Shown here one piece after another: positions 23,042 to 33,529 of a stretch of DNA of 64,000 nucleotides. The DNA comes from Apostichopus parvimensis (taxonomy: Eukaryota > Echinodermata > Holothuroidea > Aspidochirotida > Stichopodidae), in the NCBI GenBank assembly GCA_000934455.1, contig KN884753.1, forward strand, positions 12,494-76,493, read 5' to 3'. The position numbers and the translations under genes are program-made. Numbering within the stretch: position 1 is the stretch's first letter; every line of letters starts with the position of its first letter. The notes under the pieces are model-generated. The model saw only the letters and a list, made by a program, of their open reading frames with translations, had not been told where the DNA came from and did not search any database.

Positions 23042-23885
23042 CCGGAGCAAAGCTGCATTATGTTGAATGGTGCAAGATCATCTATATCCAGTTAACTGGT
23101 ATTTCCAAACTGTATTACAATTTCCAAAGCATGCTTCGGGAGGGGGGAGGGGGTCAGGGATGTCACATTTCCCATTCACTTGTTTTTAGGGGAGTGACAC
23201 GAATGCATTTCGCCCTTTTTTAGTGTTTGGGTTGAACTCTCTATAGACGGTCAATGAAAGAAATTTTGTTCTCCCTTTTGGTGGTAAAACGAAAGTGCTC
23301 TTATTAATAACTTGCATGGATTCCGCCAACCCATCCAAACACATAGTCTGTTAAGAGCTTTCGTACTTTGTTGTAACCGTATTATTTAGTACTCGGTGTT
23401 CTCAATATGCAGAGTGTTATTCAGTCAACTAAAATAGGCATGTGAATTGCTATAACCTTCATGTGGCTTATTTAAGTCAATTAGTTCTTATAAATTAGTT
23501 GAAAAAATCCCCATTTTTGGAATCTATAAGAACTTGAGAATGTTATCAAGATAAACCTCAATTTCTGGAACTAAATCAAGTTGGCAAGCATTGTTATCCC
23601 ATTTAAATTTAAGTAATGATATCATTGATCTTAGAAGATCGATAAACATGGTATTAAATGTAATTAGAAACAACTGAAATTACATCTTTGGACTGTTAAG
23701 GATGTGAAATTAAAGTTCTTTCACGATACTTTGTAAACAGTGTATTATACTCCAGTTATAAGTTTTCTTCAGATAAGTTCAAGTGAGAATGTCTGTCAGT
23801 TCAAATGTTTGTAGCATTTTTAGTTTTACTTAAGAAGTGTCTGTCAATGTGTCTTTAGTGCAGTTGTTTTTCAATGCTAGCGTTA
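23036..23885 (+). repeat. Direct repeat X, copy 2
   Basis: The first part (CCGGAGCAAAGCTG) and the part from 23385 (GGTGTTCTCAATATGCAGAG onward) match 20766-21310 in the same orientation, with more divergence than the Y copies. The intervening 23080-23385 has no counterpart and includes a G-rich stretch near 23140. Confidence 0.7.
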
Positions 23886-24187
23886 TACAGTTTACAAGTA
23901 TATTCAGTTAATTTCATGCTTAGTTAAAATACGAAATATTCACAAACGCATGTGCAGAAGGTTCAAGTTCGAAGCAAATCATCAAGTTATATAGAGAATG
24001 GACAGGAAAACTAGAAACATGTATCATATTATTTCTTCAAGAAGGATATATTATTCCTCACTTTTCATGTTATAAATCTGGGATACTAAATTCTAGGAAA
24101 TCAGCTACAGTACCGTATTCAGTTTGATCTGTACTTACTGGAGTAATCAATCATTTGAAAGTATGATTTAAGGAATGTAATGCGTAC

Positions 24188-24339
24188 CTGTTTCTTACAA
24201 TGACAGATGAGAACGGTCAAAAGACAGATGAGAAGGCTCAAAGGAAGGAAAACCGTAGCTTCTTTTATTAGGTAAATTAGTTGCATCCACTCACGGTTGG
24301 TATCCATTGTCTCTGTGATTGTGTCCAGTGAGCACCGTT
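24188..24339 (-). CDS. Transmembrane exon of an Ig-superfamily receptor
   Basis: On the - strand, acceptor TTATTTCTCCAG opens a phase-1 exon reading RCSLDTITETMDTNREWMQL and ending ATVFLPLSLLICLLTVLICH CKKQ. It is closed by donor CAG|GTACGC in phase 0. The hydrophobic run of about 20 residues followed by a basic CKK stop-transfer signal is a typical single-pass transmembrane segment. It lies 411 bp downstream of the Ig-like exon at 24751-25101, which ends in phase 1, so the two can be spliced in frame. Cytoplasmic exons, expected to the left, were not recognised. Confidence 0.65.
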
Positions 24340-24750
24340 CTGGAGAAATAAAACAAACTCACCTTAATTTTTTTTTAATAAACAACCATTCTTAAATGTG
24401 CAGTCATACCGCCTAATACACTTGCATAAAGTATCAATTAAATTGTGCTATTTATCTGTGGCCTCGCACTTCCCTCGTCTCATTGTTCCTTTATAGTCTA
24501 AATATACCTCAGAATGCACTTATATACTTAAATATACCCCAGACCCCAACTTAGGAGTCAGCTTCAATGACCCGGGACAGAACCCCTCCTTTATATCTTC
24601 CTTTATTTGCCTCTGCTCCTTCCACAAAGGTACAGACCCTACCTACATCAATCGGAGGAACTTCTATCCGACCCCTCCACGCCACCACCTTCGAAATCCG
24701 GAGAACATCACTGCTATTAATCAACTTTCGAAATATTTTACGCTTCTTAC

Positions 24751-25101
24751 CCAAGGATATTTTGATTTTCTTTTCTGGATTGACCATGGCAAAAGCACCT
24801 ACACCGAGAGCACGACATATTATGAAATGTTCATCGATACAACTGAAAGAGTCCAACAGCTGGAGCTTAGCAGATGCACTGACGGAGTATCTATCGTGTC
24901 TTGCGACAGGTACGCTTGAAAAGTTCCAAATCGCCATTTCTTCTGGGAATTCATTTTCAAGGAACAAAGAAAGTTTCGGATAGACCTCGTTGACATAACA
25001 TTTTACGTTGTAATATGAATTAGTAGCCATTATGTTAACACTACATGGTTCAGTAGTTTGTGGACATCCGTCTACCAGTAGGAAAGGTGGCGAAGGAGAA
25101 A
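24751..25101 (-). CDS. Ig-like domain exon of the receptor
   Basis: Exon on the - strand with acceptor CCTTTCAG and donor TTGG|GTAAGA, both phase 1. The domain shows an early Cys in YYNVKCYVNEVYPKL, a Trp in AIWNFSSVPV, the strands RYSVSASAKLQLLDSF and the late Cys in HFIICRALG, as in a constant- or I-type Ig fold. N-glycosylation potential is visible at NFSS. The open frame continues past the donor for about 60 codons, but the strong donor and the transmembrane exon downstream favour splicing. It sits between the V-type exon (25911-26234) and the transmembrane exon (24188-24339), giving a plausible V-C-TM receptor. Confidence 0.65.
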
Positions 25102-25910
25102 CTGAAAGGAAATGAGCAAACATTTGTTAAAGGCTGTCATTTTAGTACTTGTCGAACACATATCATGGTCTTTTTGTGAACTTCAGAAGAGACACCCAAG
25201 AGATGTCGAAGAGGAAATTTGTTACTTTTTAGTTCGTCTGCCGTTTGATAGAAGTTAAATCAGAAGGAAGGATAGGTAATTAAAGGTACTGCACATTTGT
25301 CTGAATAGTGGCCTTCATAAGGAATTTTGAATCAACCATTTTCTACTCTGTACCATTCGAAGTAGGTTTTTGCAGCCGTGCAGTAGTTGGAAGATCCTGT
25401 TAGGATCGCACCAACAGATTACTAACAGATATATGGATATAACAGTTTGCTTTACTTTATATCGGTTGATTGAATTCAATCATCAGTAGAAGCTTTAAAC
25501 TTAAACATAAAACAGATAGTAGTTGACCGCATAATACAGGAACATATTGAAACGATTAGATAGAGTCGGCGTGTTATAATTTAACGCTAGGGGCTTTCTG
25601 TTCTACTTAAAGTTGAAATTAACTGACAGGTATAGCAATTGAAAATGTAGCAATTGAATATTGGCTATTTGTTTCTACAAGAGTTATTCCGAATATTGAA
25701 TCTATCAATGTGAAAAGCTTCATTTTAAAATTCACGATATTGTAATTGCTAACTATCATACAATATTATGATCGCTTAGGTAAAGAAAATATTTGTGGAT
25801 ACTAGTTCTTGAGCAACTATTCGTTCGTGTTTAGTCTAATAATCTGAAGGATACTGTAATGTTGAGTTTCTAACTCTGGTTTTATTCCTATGACGCATAA
25901 TTCATCTTAC

Positions 25911-26234
25911 CGTATGTGTGTACATCAACGAAGTGTGTTTCCAATCTGTCGTTATTCCTATTGTAAGCAAGTACTTTGTAAGTCCTCTCATTATCCGTTA
26001 TAACCTCGAAAATGACCAGAGAACCTTTTTCGTCAACAGAATAACTTTCATCATCGTACCCAGAGCCCGAAATTGGTGGATCGCTGCCATATTCATATCT
26101 GATGAAAGGAGTTTTGTCTTGTTCACTCCTGTACCAATACACGTTGTAGTTATTTATATCAAAGTTACATTGTATTGTTGCATCCCTTCCTATTTCTACA
26201 TACTGAGGAGACAGGCACGTCGCATGTACGTAGT
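25911..26234 (-). CDS. V-type Ig exon A (tandem duplicate of exon B)
   Basis: A 324-bp exon on the - strand between acceptor TTTACCAACAG and donor TACG|GTAAGA, phase 1 at both ends. It begins DYVHATCLSPQYVEIGRDAT and contains IQCNFDINNYNVYWYRSEQ (first Cys and the Trp), FIRYEYGSDPPISGSGYDD and VITDNERTYKVLAYNRN. The usual second Cys of the Ig fold is replaced, as the F-strand reads RTYKVLAYNR, so the canonical disulphide is absent in both duplicates. Exon B at 28013-28336 is the same length and differs at only a few residues. Next exon in the gene: 24751-25101. Confidence 0.75.
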
Positions 26235-26809
26235 CTGTTGGTAAAAGTAAACAATATGGTGATGATAACCGTCCAAGTATTTGCTGATATATATGCAGAT
26301 GTGCATTTAATATTCTCATTTGCAAGAAAATTACCACATAATGATTGATTATCGTCAATTAATTATCTGTTTTTTATAGTTTTAATATGCATTTAAACCT
26401 TCAATATGATTCAATGTGTTGTGTTTCACCGTACAGTACACCTAACAAACTTTTATAACAGTAACTTAGTTTACCCAGTTACCATGTGATATGGGCATAC
26501 ATTAGCTATACTGTATCGATTAATACAATTCTACCAGAAATCGAAATAACCGATACTTCGTAACACTAAATGTCAGACAGCCCCATTGGTAGTATACAAT
26601 ATATAAAGCTTGGCATATTGTAATGATTTTTTTCAAAATACACCCAATTGGTCATTAATTTGTTAAGTTTAGAAAGATGTTTGTTTGTATGCTTTTAAGC
26701 ACTATACAGGATCCTCGCACTATATGTCGTCATGGAGACTAATATTAAGATGGTACTGTCATTTCAATTATGTAAGAGATGTTACAGTAACACTTAAAAT
26801 AATTCTTAC
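26235..26809 (-). other. Intron, duplicated with 28337-28611 and 30706-30996
   Basis: Non-coding sequence between V exon A and the hydrophobic exon. It aligns with the sequence upstream of V exon B (for example AGCTATACTG, AATGTCAGACAGCCCCATTG and CAATTGGTCATTAATTTGTT), except that the B copy is split by a 2.1-kb insertion. This defines the extent of the tandem duplication. Confidence 0.7.
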
Positions 26810-26887
26810 CAACTAGAATGATGATTACAAAAACATTCAGGTATATAAAGCGACTATAGGGTGCTGCCGGTTCTATGTTCTTACGTA
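26810..26887 (-). CDS. Hydrophobic exon (leader or transmembrane), copy A
   Basis: On the - strand the frame reads RKNIEPAAPYSRFIYLNVF then VIIILV and closes with donor GTTG|GTAAGAA in phase 1. Two readings fit. As a leader for V exon A, it would give IIILV-DYVHA just before the mature TC, but no in-frame Met is present. As a transmembrane exon for the two-Ig exon 75 bp upstream (26963-27607), a phase-1 acceptor at GAG|TACG would join in frame, but it lacks a pyrimidine tract. A copy precedes V exon B as well (about 30999-31060), favouring co-duplication with the V exon. Confidence 0.45.
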
Positions 26888-26962
26888 CTCTATACACCAG
26901 CTATTCATCTCTTAAGTAATTATCAAATGCTTCACATGGGGATATAATTACATTTAACTTAC

Positions 26963-27607
26963 CTAATACTGTCACTGATTGTTCATTAACACCAAACTTC
27001 TCTCCATCAAAGAATTTACATCGGTAAATTCCTTCAGATGTTAAATCTACTTGCTGCAACCTGAGAGCACCTCTGTCGTTAACATGCCACCGTGAGTTTA
27101 AAGATGAGTGTTTTCTGCCACCCTCAGAAAATTGAATAACCTCAGTAGAATTCTCCGCAGAAGTTCTTTCCCATATAAATATAGAAGGCACAACATTCTC
27201 CGCACACGTCAGTGTTGCTTGACTATTTATTTGGTAGTATTTAGGTGTAAGCCTATCGCCAATATACTCCCATTCATTCGACTGGTCAATAAATACACTT
27301 GACTGTAACACACGTGTAGCTGTGTTAGATCCTCGCAATTCGCACACAAATTGAGTGAGGGGGTCTTCCAAATATTGATTTATTTCAATATTTGAGATAG
27401 ATATGTAAACTGTTCCATCAGATTCCTCTGTGAGATTGACCGTTATTGTCTCTTCCTGATGCCCACGTTTAATGTACCATCTCAGTTCAGCAGCTGGTAT
27501 GGAACATCCGAAGGAACAACTCAAACGTTGAATGTTATCAGAATCTACCAAACAGGTGCTTTGGTTCTTACAATAGTTTATCACTGGAAAAACTTGCTCA
27601 CACTTCG
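26963..27607 (-). CDS. Exon with two Ig-like domains
   Basis: A 645-bp exon on the - strand with acceptor ATATACATACAG and donor ATTAG|GTAAGT, phase 1 at both ends. Domain 1 shows LSCSFGCSIPAAELRWYIKR and TQFVCELRG. Domain 2 shows ATLTCAENVVPSIFIWERTS and LTSEGIYRCKFFDGEKFG, giving the expected Cys-Trp-(Y)xC pattern in both. Several N-glycosylation sites are visible (NQST, NLTE, NSTE). Two Ig domains in one exon is unusual next to the single-domain exons of the same cluster. It lies 405 bp downstream of V exon B and so probably belongs to gene B (V-Ig-Ig). Confidence 0.75.
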
Positions 27608-28012
27608 CTGTATGTATATAAAAAAGAAGTGAAAATGAATTGTAAACCAAATACATGATATGTAACGTTTACGACGTAAATATTATTTTACTTTCACTTG
27701 TTGAATTGATCCTTGTGAAAATATTAAACTGAGTATTTCTTCTTGTCAAAATGTTTCTACAAGATTTATTCAGAATCTTTAATCTGTTAATGTGAAAAGC
27801 GTCATTGTAAACTTCACGAGGACGATATTGTAATTATGCTAATTATCATGCAATATTGTAATCCCCTAGGTGTAGAAAATAGATGTGGATACTAAGTTCT
27901 TGGTAAACAATGATGTTACCTTAAGTTAATTCATTCGTGTTTAGTCTAATTATCTGTAGATGTACTGAATGTTGAGTTGCTAACTCTGGTTTAATTCCTC
28001 TATTCATCTTAC

Positions 28013-28336
28013 CGTATGTGTGTACACCAACGAAGTGTGTTTCCGATGTGTCGTCATTCCTATTGTAAGCCAGTACTTTGTAAGTCCTCTCATCATCCGT
28101 TGTAACCTCGAAAATAATCAGAGAACCTTTTCCGTCAACATAATAACTTTCATCATCGTACCCAGAGCCCGAAATTGGTGGATCGCTGCCATATTCATAT
28201 CTGATGAAAGGAGTTTTGTCTTGTTCATTCCAGTACCAATACACGTTGTAGGTATTTATATCAAAGGCACATTGTATTGTTGCATCCCTTCCTAATTCTG
28301 CATACTGAGGAGACAGGCACGTCGCATGTACGTAGT
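28013..28336 (-). CDS. V-type Ig exon B (tandem duplicate of exon A)
   Basis: Same 324-bp length, splice sites and phase as exon A, on the - strand. The frame is fully open from DYVHATCLSPQYAELGRDAT through IQCAFDINTYNVYWYWNEQ, FIRYEYGSDPPISGSGYDD and VTTDDERTYKVLAYNRN to VGVHTYG. Differences from A are concentrated in the first strands and the late loop. As in A, the F-strand lacks the usual Cys. Flanking introns are duplicated too. The following exon of this gene is the two-Ig exon, not the single-Ig exon that follows A. Confidence 0.75.
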
Positions 28337-28618
28337 CTGTTGGTAAAAGTAAACAATATGATGATCACGTCCAAGCATTTGCTGATATATCTGCAGATGT
28401 GCATTTGATATTCTCATTTGCAAGAAAATTACCATATGATGATTGATTATTGTCAATTAATTATCTGTTTTATAATTTTAATATGCATTGAAACCTTCAA
28501 TATGAGTCCATGTTGTTGTATATCACCGTACAGTACACCTAACAAACTTTTATGACAGTAACTTAGTTTGCCCATAGTCAGCATTAGCTATACTGTTTCG
28601 ATTACTACAATTGTCACA

Positions 28619-30698
28619 GCGGTATGTGAAAAATAAATAAGGACACGAACAAATAGTTGAATTAAACAAGGTATATTAGAGCTTCATCTGGCTAGATATC
28701 TACCACTGAATATAAAGAGTGTCCCGAGGGGGGGGGGGGGTTGAGCATGCTACATTGAGCCGTGCTCCTGCAGGTTGAATCACACTGAATACAATTAGAG
28801 AAAGTAACATCTTATATAATCCTTGACAATGGATTGCAGAGGATGGAGCAAGAAGTTGCTCTGCCCACATATGTACCTTTCTCCTTAAACAGAGGTTAAG
28901 CCATGTACTAAGAAATGACCACACTATGACATCATTGAAAATGACATCATACTGAAGGTTACTTTATTGGTAGAGATCTGATATTAGGTACACAGACATT
29001 TGGTCTAGGGTTTCTGTTGTAGATAGTTAATGTGGAGATTAAAGTGTAAGTCATCTACTGGGACTTAGTAATCTTTCTGGGAAGTGTAATGTACAGTAAG
29101 AGGACTTCCTTTCTGTGCTACTAGCTAAGAGATTGTAAAGCTGAACCTATAGGGGAAGGTAAGATAAACATAGTAAACTGCTCCCTGTTATACATTTGTA
29201 CCAATATCGGCGCAAAAATGTAACAACTGTAGAATACAAGGTTTTGGATTTTTGATAGTCAGTTACTAATATGTCATCACTTAAGTTAAACACATCAAAG
29301 CATTGTGTCTTTACCCATTCGATATATCTGTACATATATAGCTATATAGAACTAATCAGATTGTACTGCTTAATTTCGATCTGGAACTCGAATCCGGAGT
29401 GAGTCTGGTTTCTGCTCGCTAGGGCAATTATATGTTTCAGCGTCTCAGATTTTGTGCCCATGAGTCTAACGTGACACCGAGTCCAAGGGAGTCCACCAAT
29501 ATTGTTATCCTCCCTCTATGACAGTCAAAATGTCTCAGATGGTCAAATAGTTAATGTTTAATTGTTAATGCTGCAAGAAATAGTTTTTCATTGCATAACC
29601 ATCGAGTTGACAGCTTGTGTAGCCTAGTGCATTTCCCCACCTTTTCATTTTAGCAACCTTTCCTTATCCAAACTGTATGAAGAAATGTCTGAAGAACTTC
29701 CCAAATAATTGATGCTGTAAATTGAACGATGTTTCATACATGACATTAGTTATAATATATAAGTGAGGTTACATAAGACTATTCCCTGCATGTAAGCACG
29801 GCCGGAGTACTGAGAAGACTTTCAAATTCTACTGTATCACAAGTGTGTAAAGTAATGGTATCAGTATTTACATTTTAAACGTGTAAGACAAATAGTAATT
29901 ATAGTTATATAAAGCATACACAAATAATTTATTCAGTCTGCTGTATCTTAATGTACGGAGCTAAGGGCAACATACATAAGAAGTTCTTACACATGGTGGC
30001 AACATTCAGGTTCATTGTACTAACAAAATGTTGATATGTGAATAACATCAAAGGGATAACATTATGTTCTCACCACGTTAGGGCTAACATAAATCAACAG
30101 CGTCATCAATCATATTCACATCTACTCCAAAGTTTCGTGTTTGTTGGTTAGTGCTGTCTCCATATACTTAGTGTAATAATCGGTTGTGAAAATGAAGTGT
30201 TCTATACTCAGCACGTCTTCTATAAGTTGACATTTAACATATATGCATTGAAACAACATTTTTGTGCTCCTTTCGACTACAACCCTGGTATGAGCATTAA
30301 GTAAACAATGCTAGATCGTTATATAAACAACTTCGTATACCCTCATTTAATAAACCACAAAAATGAGTAGGCCTAAAGTACTAAATTCATCACTATCATA
30401 TCGTGATCTTAAAGTTACACTTCACGGGCTTAGATGGAAATGTCATTTTAAAGCCAGACTGCACCTATAGAACTATTCAAATTGCCATAAGCTTTAGTTA
30501 TCTATATGTCTTCTTAAGTTTTCATTTTTTCTTTATTCAGAGAGTAGCCAAAAATACATCGAACCATTTTCAACCGTTTTATCAATTGACAATCGAAAGA
30601 AAACTGATTTGTAATTCGCTATGCAAACATTCCATAAAGATAAGATCGTTTAAAATAATAACACAAATTTAAATTAATTTATTGAAGACCGTTCCTTG
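28619..30698. mobile_element. About 2.1-kb insertion in the intron upstream of V exon B
   Basis: The duplicated intron is continuous in copy A but is split in copy B between about 28611 and 30706. TGTCACA flanks the extra sequence at 28612-28618 and 30699-30705 and may be a 7-bp target duplication. I see no terminal inverted repeat, reverse transcriptase or transposase. The interior is AT-rich with one poly-G run at 28728. Its class is therefore unknown. Confidence 0.45.
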
Positions 30699-30998
30699 TG
30701 TCACACTAGCCAACAGAAGATATGTTGTAAGCTACATAAATATGTACCTCTTGACACTCAATGTCAGACAGCCCCATTGGTAGTAAACAATGTCGAAAGC
30801 TTGGCATATTGTGATGATTTCTTCAGAGTACACTCAATTGGTCATTAATTTGTTATTTCAGAAAGATGATTTGATTGTTTGCCCACAAATACTTTACAGG
30901 ATTATCGCATTATATGTCGTGATGGGGACTAGCAGTAACTTGGTACAGTCATGTAAACTATGTAAGAGATGTGACTAACATTTAAAAATAGTTCTTAC

Positions 30999-31060
30999 CA
31001 ATTAGAATGATGATTACTAAAGCAAACAGGTATGAAGAGATGATGTAGTGATGTCTATAG
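30999..31060 (-). CDS. Hydrophobic exon, copy B
   Basis: Paralogue of 26810-26887. On the - strand it reads RYSSYRHHYIISSYLFALVI then IILI and closes with donor ATTG|GTAAGA in phase 1. A strong pyrimidine tract with CTAG lies just upstream (TTTCCTTTCTTTTCTAG), offering an acceptor at about 31073, though its phase does not match the phase-1 exons. No in-frame Met was seen. The foldback element begins 50 bp further upstream, so the 5' part of this gene may be separated or lost. Confidence 0.4.
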
Positions 31061-31110
31061 GAACTGTACCTAGAAAAGAAAGGAAAATTGCAGTTTGGAT
31101 TAAGAGGAAT

Positions 31111-31118
31111 AATCCAAC
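31111..31118. repeat. Left target-site duplication of the foldback element
   Basis: AATCCAAC here is repeated exactly at 32649-32656, on the other side of the inverted-array element. Confidence 0.9.
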
Positions 31119-31124
31119 GGTGAC

Positions 31125-31378
31125 TGGACAACTCCCCCCCTGGACAATTACCCCCGGACAATTACCCCCAGACAACTCCTCCTGGAAAATTACCCTCGGA
31201 CAATTCCCACCAAGACAATTCTCACCCCGGACAATGCCCACCCAGAAAACTCCTCCCGGACAATTCCCATCCCGGTCGATCCCCCCCCCGGACAATATCC
31301 CCCCGGACAATATCCCCCCGGACAATTACCCTCCCGGACAATTTCCCTCCGGACAATTGCCCACAGATAATTGTCAAT
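31125..31378 (+). repeat. Minisatellite arm (left) of the foldback element
   Basis: Roughly 15 units of GGACAATTNCCCCC type, 13-17 bp each, with variants such as GGACAACTCC and AGACAATTCTC. The strand is C-rich and could form G-quadruplex-like structures on the complement. Confidence 0.9.
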
Positions 31379-32394
31379 CGGGCGCACCCAATGGGACGAT
31401 TTTATAACGCTAATTTCCAATACAAACTGTGCGTGTGTACGATATTATTTTATATTAGCATAACCAACATGCCCAACTAACTTGAGCAAAAATAATCGCG
31501 AAGTCAACGATACGAACAACGTATATCTTTGTGCGAGATTCTCGTGCATTAGTGATATAGTTATTTATTCCACTTTCTGTGTGTAAACCATGTCTGCCCT
31601 GTAGAGAGTGACTTTCGCTTAATTTTTCCACAAAAAAGGAGTGAGATATGGGTTTACTTTGGTCTTCTTACATAGAGATCTGAATAACCACTTTCGTCCT
31701 GTCACGCTACCAATGTAATAATTTTGCAATGTAGTAAAACAAACGAACACCGTTGAATTGAAAAGCTTAAATAGCAAAACGACTGTATTTTATAGCGAGC
31801 TACCATGCATGCGAAATGCGTAAAATATCACAGTAGAAGTACATTTTGTGCGCGCCGAGCGCACAGAGATTTGCCAGTTGCTACTACCATGCATGGTCAA
31901 CATAATGAGCAAATGAAAGGACTATGACATTAACAGTGCAGCTATTGTGCCCGAAAGCGCGCGGAAAATTATGTGGTAGCTAGCTAAAATGTATGCGAAG
32001 AGAGATAAAAGCTATCACAGTATCAACCTAGCAAGTGCACGCGAAGCGCGCGAACATTTCTCTGGTCTAGCCATCTATCATGCATTCAAATTACGCAAAA
32101 CCTAACACAGCATAAACGCTGAATATTCTAGTTCTGTCGAAAAATACACATGTGGATGCAAGCATATGGCCACTGATAAAGACGCTGTAAACGTTCGCGA
32201 ATCGGGCAAATTTTTGAGGTGATATTAAGTCATATACACCTCATCCCAATCCCTACCAAAATGTAACTTTTTAAACTTTTGATCGACTTGTGGTTGATGG
32301 TCAGGGGCATGTGCAGAAATTTCCACGGGGGGGGGGGGGGGGATGTGTTGAAATGTAATGATCGACGTCCTGGGGGAGGAGTCTAAGTGGAAAT

Positions 32395-32645
32395 TTCCGA
32401 GGAGGGGGATTGTCCGAGGGGAAATTGTCCGGGGGGTAATTGTCCGGGGGGAAATTGTCATAGGTGGCAATTTTCCGGAGTGGGAATTGTCCGGGGGGCA
32501 ATTGTCAGGGTTGTCAATTGTCCGGGTGGGAATTGTCTGGGGGAAATTGTCACGATTGGGAATTGTCCGGGTGGGAATTGTCCGAGGGGGAATCGTCCGG
32601 GTGGAATCGTCCGGGGGGAAATCGTCCAGGGGGAGTTGTCCGGGA
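32395..32645 (-). repeat. Minisatellite arm (right) of the foldback element
   Basis: Units GGAATTGTCCGGGGGG and variants, the reverse complement of the left arm. A poly-G run of about 17 bases lies just inside at 32326-32342. Confidence 0.9.
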
Positions 32646-32656
32646 ACCAATCCAAC

Positions 32657-33529
32657 ATCAAACTATGGATTTATCAATACTACAAAGCAACGTACGGATG
32701 AGCCACACCATAAGTGAATGTAAATTATCTTTGGGATATAAAATGTATCTCTTCCATACCCCTGTTCCTTTTAATCGATGTTTCGAACCATTTCTGACCA
32801 AATTGTTGGCATTGTTAGGAAATATGTCTCAAACAGAACTTACGTCATCTTGACTTGTTGCAATTTCTTTTCATTTGTTGATGTCAGTCTCACTGTAAAG
32901 GCAATGTGTAATAGCGCTAAGCACGTTGTCACATGCTCAGGTAAAATATGTCCGTGGTCCATCATCTTCTGATAAAAAGAACAACATGTCATGCAAATTT
33001 CTGTTAGGATACCGAGTGATATTCATACTTGGTATTTCTATCCACATTAGTAAATACAATAACACTATTGAAATTGTTAGCGCTCAATGGTAATTGGAAA
33101 CAAGAAAAGTTGTCAACAGTTTCTTCTTTTGACCTCAATTCAACATTGAGCCCTCAAGAAAATAATACGAAATGAGTAGCCAGTAAAGTGATATTTAGTT
33201 TGATTATGACAAATTTGAAGAAAACTAAAATAAGAGATAATTGTACGACAATCAAACTAAAATTCATAGCTCGGCTTGCATAAGAAACTAAGACTATTAT
33301 TTGGTTGAACATAATTCTACAGATCAAACATGCGTACTAACAAAGGTTTTCCCTTTCGTAAATGTCACGACTAACGACTTCGGAAAACCCTAACCAGAAT
33401 TCAAAAATGCATTGTGGTTTCGTATATGTAACATAAGCAGGTTTCTTCATGAATCTGACGTAAAGTATAGCGAGGGTGTACAACATACTCGATCTTAGTA
33501 ATACAGTTAAAAGCAGTGTGATGTGTCAA
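32657..33529. other. No gene recognised
   Basis: AT-rich sequence. Text near 33345-33400 (TTTTCCCTTTCGTAAATGTC / CACGACTAACGACTTCGG) is similar to 35920-35960, so at least part belongs to the segmental duplication that carries the micro-exon blocks. Confidence 0.45.

Larger units (their letters stand above)
31119..32648. mobile_element. Foldback-type element with minisatellite inverted arms
   Basis: A 1530-bp element flanked by a perfect 8-bp duplication (AATCCAAC). The left arm, about 260 bp, is a tandem array of CCCCGGACAATTACC-like units. The right arm, also about 260 bp, is the same array in reverse complement. Outermost ends match too: GGTGACTGGACAACTCCCCC and, from the other side, GGTTCCCGGACAACTCCCCC. 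The 1-kb centre holds no transposase or other recognisable gene. The 8-bp duplication fits hAT-superfamily mobilisation, while tandem-array inverted ends are the definition of Foldback elements. Open frames in the arms (Pro/Gly/Asp/Asn-rich repeats) are artefacts of the array. Confidence 0.85.

Noticed and set aside
25918-28295. Plus-strand ORFs at 25918-26244 and 28020-28295
   Set aside because: They are antisense to the duplicated V-type Ig exons, and their mutual similarity is explained by that duplication.
31017-31420. Gly/Cys- or Pro-rich repeat protein frames at 31.0-31.4 kb
   Set aside because: All frames of the minisatellite arm are open because the unit lacks stops. The sequence is explained by the foldback element.
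32225-32853. Thr/Pro/Ile- or Gly/Asn-rich repeat proteins at 32.2-32.9 kb
   Set aside because: Same reason: translation of the right-hand minisatellite arm.
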